Below, in pieces: positions 1-5,326 of a stretch of 5,326 nucleotides of DNA. The stretch is from the NCBI GenBank assembly GCA_002712985.1, contig PAVD01000038.1:1-5326 (forward strand). The letters run 5' to 3'. The position numbers and the translations under genes were made by a program. Position 1 is the stretch's first letter; every line of letters begins with the position of its first letter. The notes under the pieces were generated by a model. The model was given only the letters and a program-made list of their open reading frames with translations. It had not been told where the DNA came from and ran no database searches. Origin of the DNA: Rhodospirillaceae bacterium (GTDB lineage: Bacteria > Pseudomonadota > Alphaproteobacteria > UBA7887).

Positions 1-179
1 TAACGAAACAGGCAATCTTTGGCCTTAACTCAGCCCGTATTTACGGCCTTGGCATGACAAATGTTGAGACCACCCCGCTGAACTTTGGGGAAGACAAACT
101 TGCTGAAATGGCTCGGGACTTCCGTGAGCGTGGCGGCGGACCAAGCAACAATCGTTATGGTTTCGTTCGTACTGCTTAG
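1..179 (+). CDS. Probable amidohydrolase-family protein, C-terminal fragment (5' end outside window)
   Basis: The reading frame is open from the left edge (first full codon at position 3) to a TAG stop at 177-179, giving the last 58 residues of a larger protein. The fragment starts with KQAIFGLNSARIYGL and ends with GGGPSNNRYGFVRTA. A stretch of the type 'I-x-G-x-N-[AS]-A-R-[IL]-[YF]-G' near the C-terminus is typical of TIM-barrel metal-dependent hydrolases of the amidohydrolase 2 (COG2159-like) group, where it forms the last helix after the barrel. The 'GG-x-x-S-N-x-R-Y-G-[FW]-[VI]-R' ending also resembles a subgroup of these proteins as I remember them. The metal ligands and catalytic residues lie upstream of the window and cannot be checked, so no substrate can be proposed. 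A strong intrinsic terminator about 50 bp after the stop shows that this is the last gene of its transcript. The family call rests on a short fragment and is moderate. Confidence 0.5.
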   Translation, partial: TKQAIFGLNSARIYGLGMTNVETTPLNFGEDKLAEMARDFRERGGGPSNNRYGFVRTA

Positions 180-227
180 TTGATTGACCGCGATTGCAAT
201 AGCGTAACGGTCAAAAGACTGACTTTG

Positions 228-262
228 GAGAAGGTCAAGGACTATGGTCCTTGGCCTTTTCT
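228..262 (+). terminator. Intrinsic terminator of the upstream amidohydrolase-like gene
   Basis: A 12-bp stem, AAGGTCAAGGAC (231-242) with GTCCTTGGCCTT (247-258), closes on the 4-nt loop TATG (243-246). The single non-Watson-Crick pair is a G-T wobble (235/254). The stem can extend outward by two or three pairs and runs straight into a T-rich tail (257-260, then CTC TT). Position and orientation fit the end of the gene stopping at 179. The hairpin also decides the start of the next gene: an in-frame ATG at 244-246 lies in the loop and cannot be a sensible start. Confidence 0.8.
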
Positions 263-376
263 CTTGTGAGATTGATGCTTTACTTCGACGCGCTAATTGC
301 TTTTTGATACGTTATGGTACCAGAATATTGTTCTTGCATAATGGTAGCTACTGGGAAGCGGTCGACGACCGCGTCA

Positions 377-382
377 GGGAGG
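377..382 (+). promoter_or_regulatory. Shine-Dalgarno site fixing the start at 388
   Basis: GGGAGG at 377-382 sits 5 nt before the ATG at 388. It is the only strong ribosome binding site in this frame. It is preceded by a small perfect hairpin (GCGGTC 358-363, loop GAC, GACCGC 367-372) that ends 4 nt before the site and may insulate or modulate initiation. The downstream product begins with a clear signal peptide, which agrees with this start. Confidence 0.8.
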
Positions 383-387
383 ATCTA

Positions 388-918
388 ATGAAATTTGGTT
401 TTGGCATGACTGCTGTTGTGGCACTATTGGTAGTATTTTTTACTATTCCAGTAACCGCGGCAGAGATATTAACCTTAAAGGCAACAGACGGACGGTTTAA
501 GATTCAGGGGGGATTTTATCCAAATTATTTAGTATTTTTAAAAGGATTAGACCCTTCTACCATTAAAACGGCGTGGGTGGATAAAGAATACTATGCTGTG
601 CTTGATGTTCATGAGGGTCCAGAGGCCGGGCAAAGTGCCATCATGACCTTGAAAAAATCGAGTGATCGGAGTCCGCAACCAGAGTGGTGTAAAACAGAGG
701 GTGGAGAAAATTTTGAAGGGAAAGGAATTACTTGCCTGAAAAATGCAGAAGGTCTCACCGAACAACTTCGCTTCAAGGTAAAAGTCAAATGGCCGGATTC
801 TGCTGCCGCACTACCGGCTGAGTTGCAGGATCGAACATGGGCTGAATATCCTGAACTACCCGGAAGACGTGAATTTGAAGAACTGGGAGCGTTTGACCTG
901 CACATCGTTCTTGACTGA
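388..918 (+). CDS. Secreted (periplasmic) protein of unknown family, 176 aa
   Basis: I do not recognise this protein. The first 25 or so residues form a classical Sec signal peptide: Lys at position 2, a hydrophobic core (AVVALLVVFFTI) and a likely cut after VTAA, so the mature protein of about 151 residues should be periplasmic. There is no lipobox and no further membrane helix. The mature part is soluble and mixed in charge, and alternating patterns such as RFKIQ, YLVFL and LRFKVKVKW suggest beta-strands. It has exactly two cysteines (about residues 102 and 114), near WCKTE and ITCLK, well placed for one disulfide around a Gly-rich loop. The C-terminus ends with the strand-like FDLHIVLD. 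The start at 388 is chosen for its Shine-Dalgarno site and signal peptide. The open frame extends to 244, but that ATG is inside the previous terminator. The gene stands alone between two + strand terminators, so it is probably monocistronic. It converges on the ApbE-NosR operon without sharing it. No function can be inferred. Confidence 0.85.
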   Translation: MKFGFGMTAVVALLVVFFTIPVTAAEILTLKATDGRFKIQGGFYPNYLVFLKGLDPSTIKTAWVDKEYYAVLDVHEGPEAGQSAIMTLKKSSDRSPQPEWCKTEGGENFEGKGITCLKNAEGLTEQLRFKVKVKWPDSAAALPAELQDRTWAEYPELPGRREFEELGAFDLHIVLD

Positions 919-947
919 TTGTGAGGTAGGTGCTCAGTGTCCTATTT

Positions 948-977
948 AGGTGGCAGTTAAAAACTGCCACCTTTTTT
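948..977 (+). terminator. Intrinsic terminator of the 176-aa secreted-protein gene
   Basis: A perfect 11-bp stem, AGGTGGCAGTT (948-958) with AACTGCCACCT (962-972), has a loop of three A and runs directly into six T (972-977). It lies 30 nt after the TGA at 916-918. On the opposite strand the hairpin would be followed by AAATAGG rather than a T tract, so it is a good + strand terminator but a poor one for the convergent apbE transcript. The 60 bp between it and the apbE stop show no clear separate minus-strand terminator. Confidence 0.88.
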
Positions 978-1037
978 GTGGACTACTGTAGTTTCTACTT
1001 TGAGTGGTTTTGTCAGATTTGGCCTTTAGGAAGCCCT

Positions 1038-2087
1038 TTAACCGACAAACCGGTGTTTGGTTCCATCGGGCGAAGTGACAACTGCCTGCATGTCGGGGAA
1101 TGATTCAACGACGTTCTTTACCTGGGATGTTGGCAAAACGAATAATGCAGTAGACATAGCGTCTGCTGTGGTCGCCCTATCCGTGATGACAGAGGCAGAG
1201 ATGTGGTGTTTTGCCGGGTCCCCGGTTCGCGGATCAAACAGATGATGGTATTGGCCAGCTCCGCCAAACACGGTACCTGAGCCCGCTGAAGTGGCAACGG
1301 ATTTGTTAGTCAGTTCAATCGTTTCTGTGGTTTTGCTGGGATCTGTTGGATCCGCAAGTCCAATACGCCACGGGCGGCCTTCAGGATGATCGTCAAGTGC
1401 CCTGGTTTCTCCGAGTTCTACAAGCACCTGTGTAATTCCTTGGGTAGCCAGGAGATCTGCGACACGGTCTGTAATGTATCCTTGAGCTATGCCATTTAAC
1501 GTTACAGCCATTCCGCGTTGAGACAATCGTACTTTTCCTTCGCTAAGGTCGATTTTTTGATAGCCTACTAACTTTCTTGCGGTTTCGATTTCTGTTTTTG
1601 AGGGACCTGTTGTGATTCCTGGATTTTTGGAAAAGTGCTCTGAAAATAATAACCATAGTGGTTGCACGGTAACGTCAAAAGCACCCTTGGTGAGATTCCC
1701 AAAGCGCCTACTTTCCTTCATCACATGGATTAGATCGACTGCCGGTGCCTCCAGGCGTCCGTCGCGGTTTAAAGAAGAAAGGTCACTATCACGTCGATGC
1801 AGGCTAAAAATACGTTCTAGTCTTTCGATTTCATCAATCGCCACTGTTATAATTTTTTCGGCCGCGCGTTGGTCGTGATGAGCTAACGTGAGCTTCGCGG
1901 GAGCGCCTAATGCCGTCCCATCCCACGTGAACAGCGATGTTCCTTCCGGCAGAGCGATGGCTCCATCTTTTACAACAAACGTAAATCCAGCAAATGCACC
2001 AAATAGGCAAATGGCGCGTCTGCGAGAAATTTGTCCTCCCGGAACGAATGTGTGAGATGGAAAGAGAGGAATGGTAGAAATAGTCAT
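1038..2087 (-). CDS. apbE: FAD:protein FMN transferase, ApbE family, NosX-type, exported
   Basis: ApbE enzymes use FAD and Mg2+ to attach FMN by a phosphoester bond to a Thr or Ser of exported flavoproteins, releasing AMP. This 349-aa protein is of normal family length. The N-terminus carries SRRRAICLFG (21-30) before a hydrophobic stretch, a likely twin-arginine signal, so it should act in the periplasm. Family motifs in order: DSDLSSLN (100-107), GAFDVTVQPL (135-144), TLNGIAQGYITDRV (196-209), VELGET (223-228), HHLFDPRTGDP (281-291) and TTADAMSTALFVL (306-318), the last with the metal-site Asp (309) and Ser/Thr. The 'LNGIAQGY' form, instead of the common 'LGGIAKGY', is the version I associate with NosX proteins that serve NosR. 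The gene follows the NosR-like gene by 9 bp, and its Shine-Dalgarno site overlaps that gene's stop codon. Its substrate is therefore most likely that neighbour. The symbol nosX would also be defensible, but no nosZ is visible. The enzyme family call is very sure; the partner is inferred. Confidence 0.95.
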   Translation of the reverse strand: MTISTIPLFPSHTFVPGGQISRRRAICLFGAFAGFTFVVKDGAIALPEGTSLFTWDGTALGAPAKLTLAHHDQRAAEKIITVAIDEIERLERIFSLHRRDSDLSSLNRDGRLEAPAVDLIHVMKESRRFGNLTKGAFDVTVQPLWLLFSEHFSKNPGITTGPSKTEIETARKLVGYQKIDLSEGKVRLSQRGMAVTLNGIAQGYITDRVADLLATQGITQVLVELGETRALDDHPEGRPWRIGLADPTDPSKTTETIELTNKSVATSAGSGTVFGGAGQYHHLFDPRTGDPAKHHISASVITDRATTADAMSTALFVLPTSQVKNVVESFPDMQAVVTSPDGTKHRFVG

Positions 2088-2094
2088 GGTATCG

Positions 2095-2098
2095 CCTC
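2095..2098 (-). promoter_or_regulatory. Shine-Dalgarno site of apbE overlapping the NosR-like stop codon
   Basis: Read on the minus strand, GAGG (2098-2095) stands 7 nt before the apbE ATG (2087-2085). Its first two bases are the last two bases of the TGA stop (2099-2097) of the NosR-like gene. A ribosome terminating there would be positioned on the apbE start, so the two genes are probably translationally coupled and made in linked amounts from one mRNA. Confidence 0.65.
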
Positions 2099-4358
2099 AG
2101 GTTTTAGGAAACTCAAAATTGGCATCCACCGCCGCGGCTTGCTCAGTTCGCTTCCGGCGAGCAACCAGAGGTGGGCACTGGTGATCATCGTAGTACATTA
2201 CTTGGCAATCAAGACAATAAAAGCATTCGTTCATATCAATCTGACCATTTACGTTTATTGCGCCTACAGGGCAAACTTGTTCGCATCGTTTGCAGGGATT
2301 GCCACACTCAACGCGACGTTTTAGCCAGTCAAACATACGAACTCTGCCCAGAATAGACAGGCCCGCCCCGAGCGGACAGACAAAACGACAATAGAACCGT
2401 TCAACGAATAGTCCAATACCTAATAGCATTAGAGCATATGTTACCGCTGGCCAGGGCGCATCAAATCGAAAGGTAATGGCTGCCTTGAATGGTTCCACCT
2501 GGGTTCCAGCAATGGCCAAATCAAAGGAGTAAAATGTCAGTCCTACGAGCCCCAAGAAAATAAGGTATTTGATTGCGAAGAGACGCTCTTGAACGGTATT
2601 AGGAATCGTTAATTGTGGGACTTTAAAGGCTCTTGCAACTTTATTTAATAACTCTTGCAAAGCGCCAAATGGACACAACCATCCGCAAAAAATTGCGCGG
2701 CCCCACAAAAATAAGCCGACGGCAACGAATGCCGAAATTACAAAGATCATGGGTTCGATTAAGAAGAATCCCCAGTCAAAACCAGTTGTTACGGATTGGG
2801 CAATATTGAGCAGGTGGATAATAGTAACTTGTGCACCGGCATACCAACCCATCCAGATTAATACCCAACCAAGGAAACCAACTCGGATCCAAAAATGTAG
2901 CGCTCTACGCTTCGCAACCCAATCTTGTAGTGAAAGAATGACCGCAAGGACTGCCAAGGTCGCGAGAAGAATAAAAAGTTGTTTAGTATTGTTTTTCCAT
3001 ATGCTTTTCCAGTCTATGCCAAGCGTCGCTTGCGTCAGTACTTCTTGTGTGGTTAGGCTGGAATCGTTCTCGAGTTTTGTCTCTACGATGAAACGACTAG
3101 GAAGGGCATAGGGAATTGAAAATGTGGCGCCTGGATTTCCGGTGTCGGGGCCTTGCATAGACATTTCCAGTCGCCAAGGTTCGGTAGGATCAAAATCAAC
3201 GTCTGGAGTAAAAAAGAACAAACTGATTTCGTTAAAATCAGGGCGATTTTTGGCGTGAATGAAGGGCAGTTCCTTATGTTGGTCTGAAAGCAACGGTACT
3301 GTGGTGTCTCCCTGCACTAACTGGATACGATCAAATACACCGGTATCCGAGTAGCTTTCCCCTCGAAATGAATAATCACCGCTAGACAAAATGAGCAGCA
3401 AGATATCATCTACGCTGCGTCCAGCACGGTACTGGTCGTACCAAACTTTATCCAACAAATTGATGCCGATGCCGGCAGGTGTGAGTAACGCCATATAAAG
3501 ATCGTAGTAAGGCTCTTCATCTTTCCACGAGCGAACATCGGTCGGTGGAGCGGTTTGAAGGTGTTCAAAAGCGCTGATTACTTCTCCATGCGTCAGAGAA
3601 AGGTGACCTACGGAGCCGTCTGTAATCATTTCCGGCCAACTCATCGGTGCGAAGATGTCTATATCTAGTTTCTTGCTGATGGTTTCGCCACGGCTGAGAT
3701 TTAAACCGCGGTGACGCGCAACCAGGCGCGCAGATCTAACAATAGCGTCGCTAAATACAACAGAACTAGTTGTTGTACGAGAAACCGCATCCACCTGAAT
3801 AACATCGCCGGAATTTTTGGACGTGGTTCTTTGTGGAAACTTGTCTCCTTCCAAGGGTGAACCATGCATCTCGATCACCACACTTACGCCTTTACGAATG
3901 TCCAGGTCGGGAAATTGAGTCAAATACTGATGAAAATCCGCGTCTGTCCTACCTAGAATAGCAATAGGTTCGGCGTGGTGTACCAATCGGACTCCAGTTA
4001 TAAAACCGGATAAATTCATACCTACAAGAATATGAAATGGTCGCTTTGAAAACCCACGGCCTTGCACTAAATCGTACGTTTCAAAAACGTAGCCTAAAAG
4101 TGTATCCCCCTGAAACACAGGGGCAGACGGCGGTGTTCCTTCAATGTCACCAAACCGCTCTGCTTCTGGAAAGATCATTCCCAGCAATTCAGGGGTCAGA
4201 TATGTCGAAAGATTCGGCACATACAGAGACTGGGACTCTTCGGTGCTATTTGCTTCCGTATCGTCGGCTAGGGACAAATCCGGATGAAGGAGTGCCCCGA
4301 TAGCAGAAAAGGAAATCAAAATAGTGAGGATATAACGTATGCATGGATTGAGTTTCAT
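2097..4358 (-). CDS. nosR: NosR/NirI-family membrane flavo-iron-sulfur electron-transfer protein, 753 aa
   Basis: NosR proteins carry electrons across the inner membrane to periplasmic reductases; NosR itself is needed for N2O reductase (NosZ) activity. Parts in order: signal peptide (1-31, cut near LSLA); periplasmic FMN-binding domain (about 85-215) with the flavin-attachment region VSRTTTSS (192-199) and the following IVRSARLVAR helix; a NosR-specific middle domain (about 285-420: YDLYMALLTPAGIG, YSFRGESY, VFDRIQLVQ, DFDPTEPWRL); about five membrane helices (about 460-480, 488-508, 531-552, 593-613, 637-656); two CxxxCP motifs (C558/C562, C657/C661); and a C-terminal domain with two [4Fe-4S] sets, C685/C689/C692/C696 and C712/C715/C718/C728. 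The length is normal. The ATG at 4358 is preferred because it yields the signal peptide. An upstream in-frame TTG at 4430 would put 24 charged residues before that signal, and neither start has a strong Shine-Dalgarno site. The ATGCxP-type Gly before the flavin Thr is replaced by Arg194. apbE follows at once. The electron acceptor is not visible, so NirI-like or other roles remain possible. Confidence 0.9.
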   Translation of the reverse strand: MKLNPCIRYILTILISFSAIGALLHPDLSLADDTEANSTEESQSLYVPNLSTYLTPELLGMIFPEAERFGDIEGTPPSAPVFQGDTLLGYVFETYDLVQGRGFSKRPFHILVGMNLSGFITGVRLVHHAEPIAILGRTDADFHQYLTQFPDLDIRKGVSVVIEMHGSPLEGDKFPQRTTSKNSGDVIQVDAVSRTTTSSVVFSDAIVRSARLVARHRGLNLSRGETISKKLDIDIFAPMSWPEMITDGSVGHLSLTHGEVISAFEHLQTAPPTDVRSWKDEEPYYDLYMALLTPAGIGINLLDKVWYDQYRAGRSVDDILLLILSSGDYSFRGESYSDTGVFDRIQLVQGDTTVPLLSDQHKELPFIHAKNRPDFNEISLFFFTPDVDFDPTEPWRLEMSMQGPDTGNPGATFSIPYALPSRFIVETKLENDSSLTTQEVLTQATLGIDWKSIWKNNTKQLFILLATLAVLAVILSLQDWVAKRRALHFWIRVGFLGWVLIWMGWYAGAQVTIIHLLNIAQSVTTGFDWGFFLIEPMIFVISAFVAVGLFLWGRAIFCGWLCPFGALQELLNKVARAFKVPQLTIPNTVQERLFAIKYLIFLGLVGLTFYSFDLAIAGTQVEPFKAAITFRFDAPWPAVTYALMLLGIGLFVERFYCRFVCPLGAGLSILGRVRMFDWLKRRVECGNPCKRCEQVCPVGAINVNGQIDMNECFYCLDCQVMYYDDHQCPPLVARRKRTEQAAAVDANFEFPKT

Positions 4359-4412
4359 GGGGATGAAAAATCTAGCCTGACTAAATGTCCAAAACCGGTA
4401 CGACTGGACCCC

Positions 4413-4454
4413 GGTACTCCTACTTCTCAAAAGAGTTTTCTTTAATGGAGTACC
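4413..4454 (-). repeat. Spaced inverted repeat in the leader of the NosR-like gene
   Basis: GGTACTCC (4413-4420) and GGAGTACC (4447-4454) are perfect 8-bp reverse complements separated by 26 nt. A smaller CTC-AAAA-GAG palindrome sits inside (4426-4435). The element lies 55 to 96 bp upstream of the ATG at 4358 and encloses the alternative TTG start at 4430. It could be a two-half-site operator or a stem in the 5' untranslated RNA. A third related half-element, CCGGTAC, occurs at about 4395-4401. The function is unknown. Confidence 0.45.
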
Positions 4455-4595
4455 GACAATTACGGGGAAACAGGGAATTGCAATATAGTATTTTATGTCA
4501 CCCGTCCGCCCTCCCTTTCATACCATACTGTTCCAAATCAGTTAACGGACTTTTTCATGTCTTGGCTTTGTGCTGATGCCAATATTGAAACATCC

Positions 4596-4637
4596 AGTAT
4601 AAACAATAAGGACTTGGCCAGAGAAGGCCAAGTCCTT
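4596..4637 (-). terminator. Intrinsic terminator of gdhA
   Basis: A perfect 12-bp stem, AAGGACTTGGCC (4608-4619) with GGCCAAGTCCTT (4626-4637), has a 6-nt loop. Read on the minus strand, the stem is followed by ATTGTTTATAC, a T-rich tail. It begins about 70 nt after the gdhA stop. On the + strand the flank is GGAAAC, without a T run, so the terminator faces the minus direction and isolates the NosR-like operon from gdhA read-through. Confidence 0.8.
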
Positions 4638-4708
4638 GGAAACTTTGGGTAACGGGAAAAATTCCTAGACCCGTTGACCAGATCTAAAATTTGAAAGAAT
4701 GATACTAG

Positions 4709-5326
4709 TCACACGTGGCCGTAGCTCAGCATCGCGTCCGCCACTTTCACGAAGCCTGCAATGTTTGCGCCAGCAAGATAATTTACGGGTCCGTCTCCTG
4801 CTTTGCCATACTCTACGCATGCGTCGTGTATGTCTCCCATCATGCGTTCCAGTAGTTCACGAAGCCTATCGGGTTCCCAGGAAATCCTTCCACTGTTTTG
4901 GCTCATTTCGAGGCCTGAGACCCCTACACCACCGGCATTTACTGCTTTGGCAGGACCAAACAACACTCCCGCATCTACGAAAGCATCAACGGCTTCCTGT
5001 TCACAAGGCATGTTGGCGGCTTCTGCTACCGCCTTGATACCGTTACTCACTAGTGTTGCGGCTTCGTCACCATTTATTTCATTTTGAGTCGCCGATGGGA
5101 CTGCACAATCGGCTTCAACGCCCCAGGGTCGGCTTTTCTCGTGAAATGAAATATTGTTGAATTCGCTCGCTGCTTCGGAAATTCGGCCTCGACGTACACC
5201 TTTTAGTTCCTTGACCCAATCTATTTGCTCCTGGCTCAACCCATCAGAACAGTGAATAAATCCACCCGAATCTGACAAGGTAAGGGGTGTGCCGCCAAGT
5301 TGCAGCACTTTTTCTGCGGCGTGCGT
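4709..5326 (-). CDS. gdhA: NADP-specific glutamate dehydrogenase, C-terminal part (5' end outside window)
   Basis: GdhA catalyses the reversible amination of 2-oxoglutarate by ammonium with NADPH to give glutamate, the low-affinity route of ammonium assimilation in the cytoplasm. The last 205 residues are present. The frame stays open through the right edge (THAAEK before VLQLGG), so the GTG at 5308 is internal and not a start. Landmarks of hexameric bacterial GdhA appear in order: TLSDSGG at the nucleotide-binding fold, CAVPSATQNEI, AEAANMPC, GVLFGPAKAVNAGGVGVSGLEMSQN as one run of family-conserved blocks (including the Ser before GLEM), HDACVEYG, and the C-terminal GANIAGFVKVADAM. From memory these align closely with the Escherichia coli enzyme of 447 residues, so somewhat under half is visible. 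The glutamate- and ammonia-site lysines are in the missing N-terminal half. It shares its strand with the NosR-like operon but is separated from it by a terminator, so a functional link is unlikely. Confidence 0.95.
   Translation of the reverse strand, partial: THAAEKVLQLGGTPLTLSDSGGFIHCSDGLSQEQIDWVKELKGVRRGRISEAASEFNNISFHEKSRPWGVEADCAVPSATQNEINGDEAATLVSNGIKAVAEAANMPCEQEAVDAFVDAGVLFGPAKAVNAGGVGVSGLEMSQNSGRISWEPDRLRELLERMMGDIHDACVEYGKAGDGPVNYLAGANIAGFVKVADAMLSYGHV

Larger units (their letters stand above)
4359..4708. other. 350-bp intergenic region between gdhA and the NosR-like gene
   Basis: This gap holds the gdhA terminator (4596-4637), a weak inverted repeat AACGGG/CCCGTT (4651-4656 and 4670-4675) between the gdhA stop and that terminator, and a spaced inverted repeat in the NosR-like leader (4413-4454). 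The promoter of the NosR-apbE operon must lie here if the gdhA terminator works. AT-rich candidates for a -10 element exist on the minus strand (TACTAT and TATATT around 4481-4488), but I see no matching -35 element at proper spacing. I found no good FNR/DNR-type palindrome (TTGAT-N4-ATCAA), which would be expected for classical oxygen- or NO-controlled nos genes. Short open frames on the + strand lack coding features. Confidence 0.6.

Noticed and set aside
244..387. N-terminal extension of the 176-aa secreted protein to the ATG at 244
   Set aside because: The ATG straddles the loop and 3' arm of a strong terminator, has no suitable Shine-Dalgarno site, and would bury the signal peptide behind 48 unrelated residues.
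547..970. Minus-strand open frames opposite the 176-aa gene (547-765, 609-905, 785-970)
   Set aside because: They overlap each other and a well-supported + strand gene, and one runs through the terminator at 948-977.
948..972. Bidirectional terminator also serving apbE
   Set aside because: On the minus strand the stem is followed by AAATAGG rather than a T run, so there is no support for intrinsic termination in that direction.
2097..4358. Calling the large membrane protein a transcriptional regulator
   Set aside because: NosR is often labelled regulatory, but the sequence shows flavin, CxxxCP and ferredoxin-type iron-sulfur motifs and no DNA-binding domain; electron transfer is the supported role.
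4385..4576. 63-codon + strand open frame in the gdhA-NosR gap
   Set aside because: It partly overlaps the NosR leader and has no ribosome binding site or recognisable protein features.
4359..4607. FNR/DNR-type operator upstream of the NosR-like gene
   Set aside because: I scanned both strands for TTGAT-N4-ATCAA and close variants and found only poor half-sites.
4699..5087. Two + strand open frames (4699-5037 and 4803-5087) opposite gdhA
   Set aside because: They are antisense to a strongly conserved enzyme, show no domain-like composition, and are rich in Ser, Arg and Pro as expected for mirror frames.

Overview
The window looks like chromosomal DNA from a moderate-GC, Gram-negative proteobacterium that respires aerobically or facultatively. 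A marine gammaproteobacterium is my best guess, from protein style only; no rRNA or other phylogenetic marker is present. It holds three complete genes and two genes cut by the window edges. I see no mobile elements, tRNAs or CRISPR arrays.

Left part, + strand (1-977): the 3' end of a probable amidohydrolase-family gene, closed by a strong intrinsic terminator at 228-262. Then comes a monocistronic gene (388-918) for a secreted 176-residue protein of unknown family, with a good Shine-Dalgarno sequence and its own terminator at 948-977. The open frame of this gene reaches back to an ATG at 244, but that ATG straddles the loop and 3' arm of the preceding terminator hairpin. The real start is therefore 388.

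Central part, - strand (1038-4358): a two-gene operon, convergent with the unknown gene. The first gene encodes a NosR/NirI-family membrane flavo-iron-sulfur protein: signal peptide, periplasmic FMN-binding domain, NosR-type middle domain, about five membrane helices with two CxxxCP motifs, and a C-terminal 2x[4Fe-4S] domain. The second encodes an ApbE-family FAD:protein FMN transferase of the NosX type, with a twin-arginine-like export signal. They are 9 bp apart, and the ApbE ribosome binding site overlaps the NosR stop codon. The natural reading is that ApbE attaches FMN covalently to the exported domain of its partner, which then passes electrons across the membrane. No nosZ or other denitrification gene lies in the window, so the electron acceptor is not evident.

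Right part, - strand (4709-5326): the C-terminal 205 residues of NADP-type glutamate dehydrogenase (GdhA), followed by a 12-bp perfect hairpin terminator. The 350-bp gap between gdhA and the NosR-like gene holds that terminator and a spaced inverted repeat in the NosR leader. I could not identify a convincing promoter or FNR-type site there.

The points most worth a second look are the NosR-NosX pair without a visible nosZ, the unusual flavin-attachment motif (Arg where Gly is typical), the secreted protein of unknown family, and the structured leader and terminator elements.
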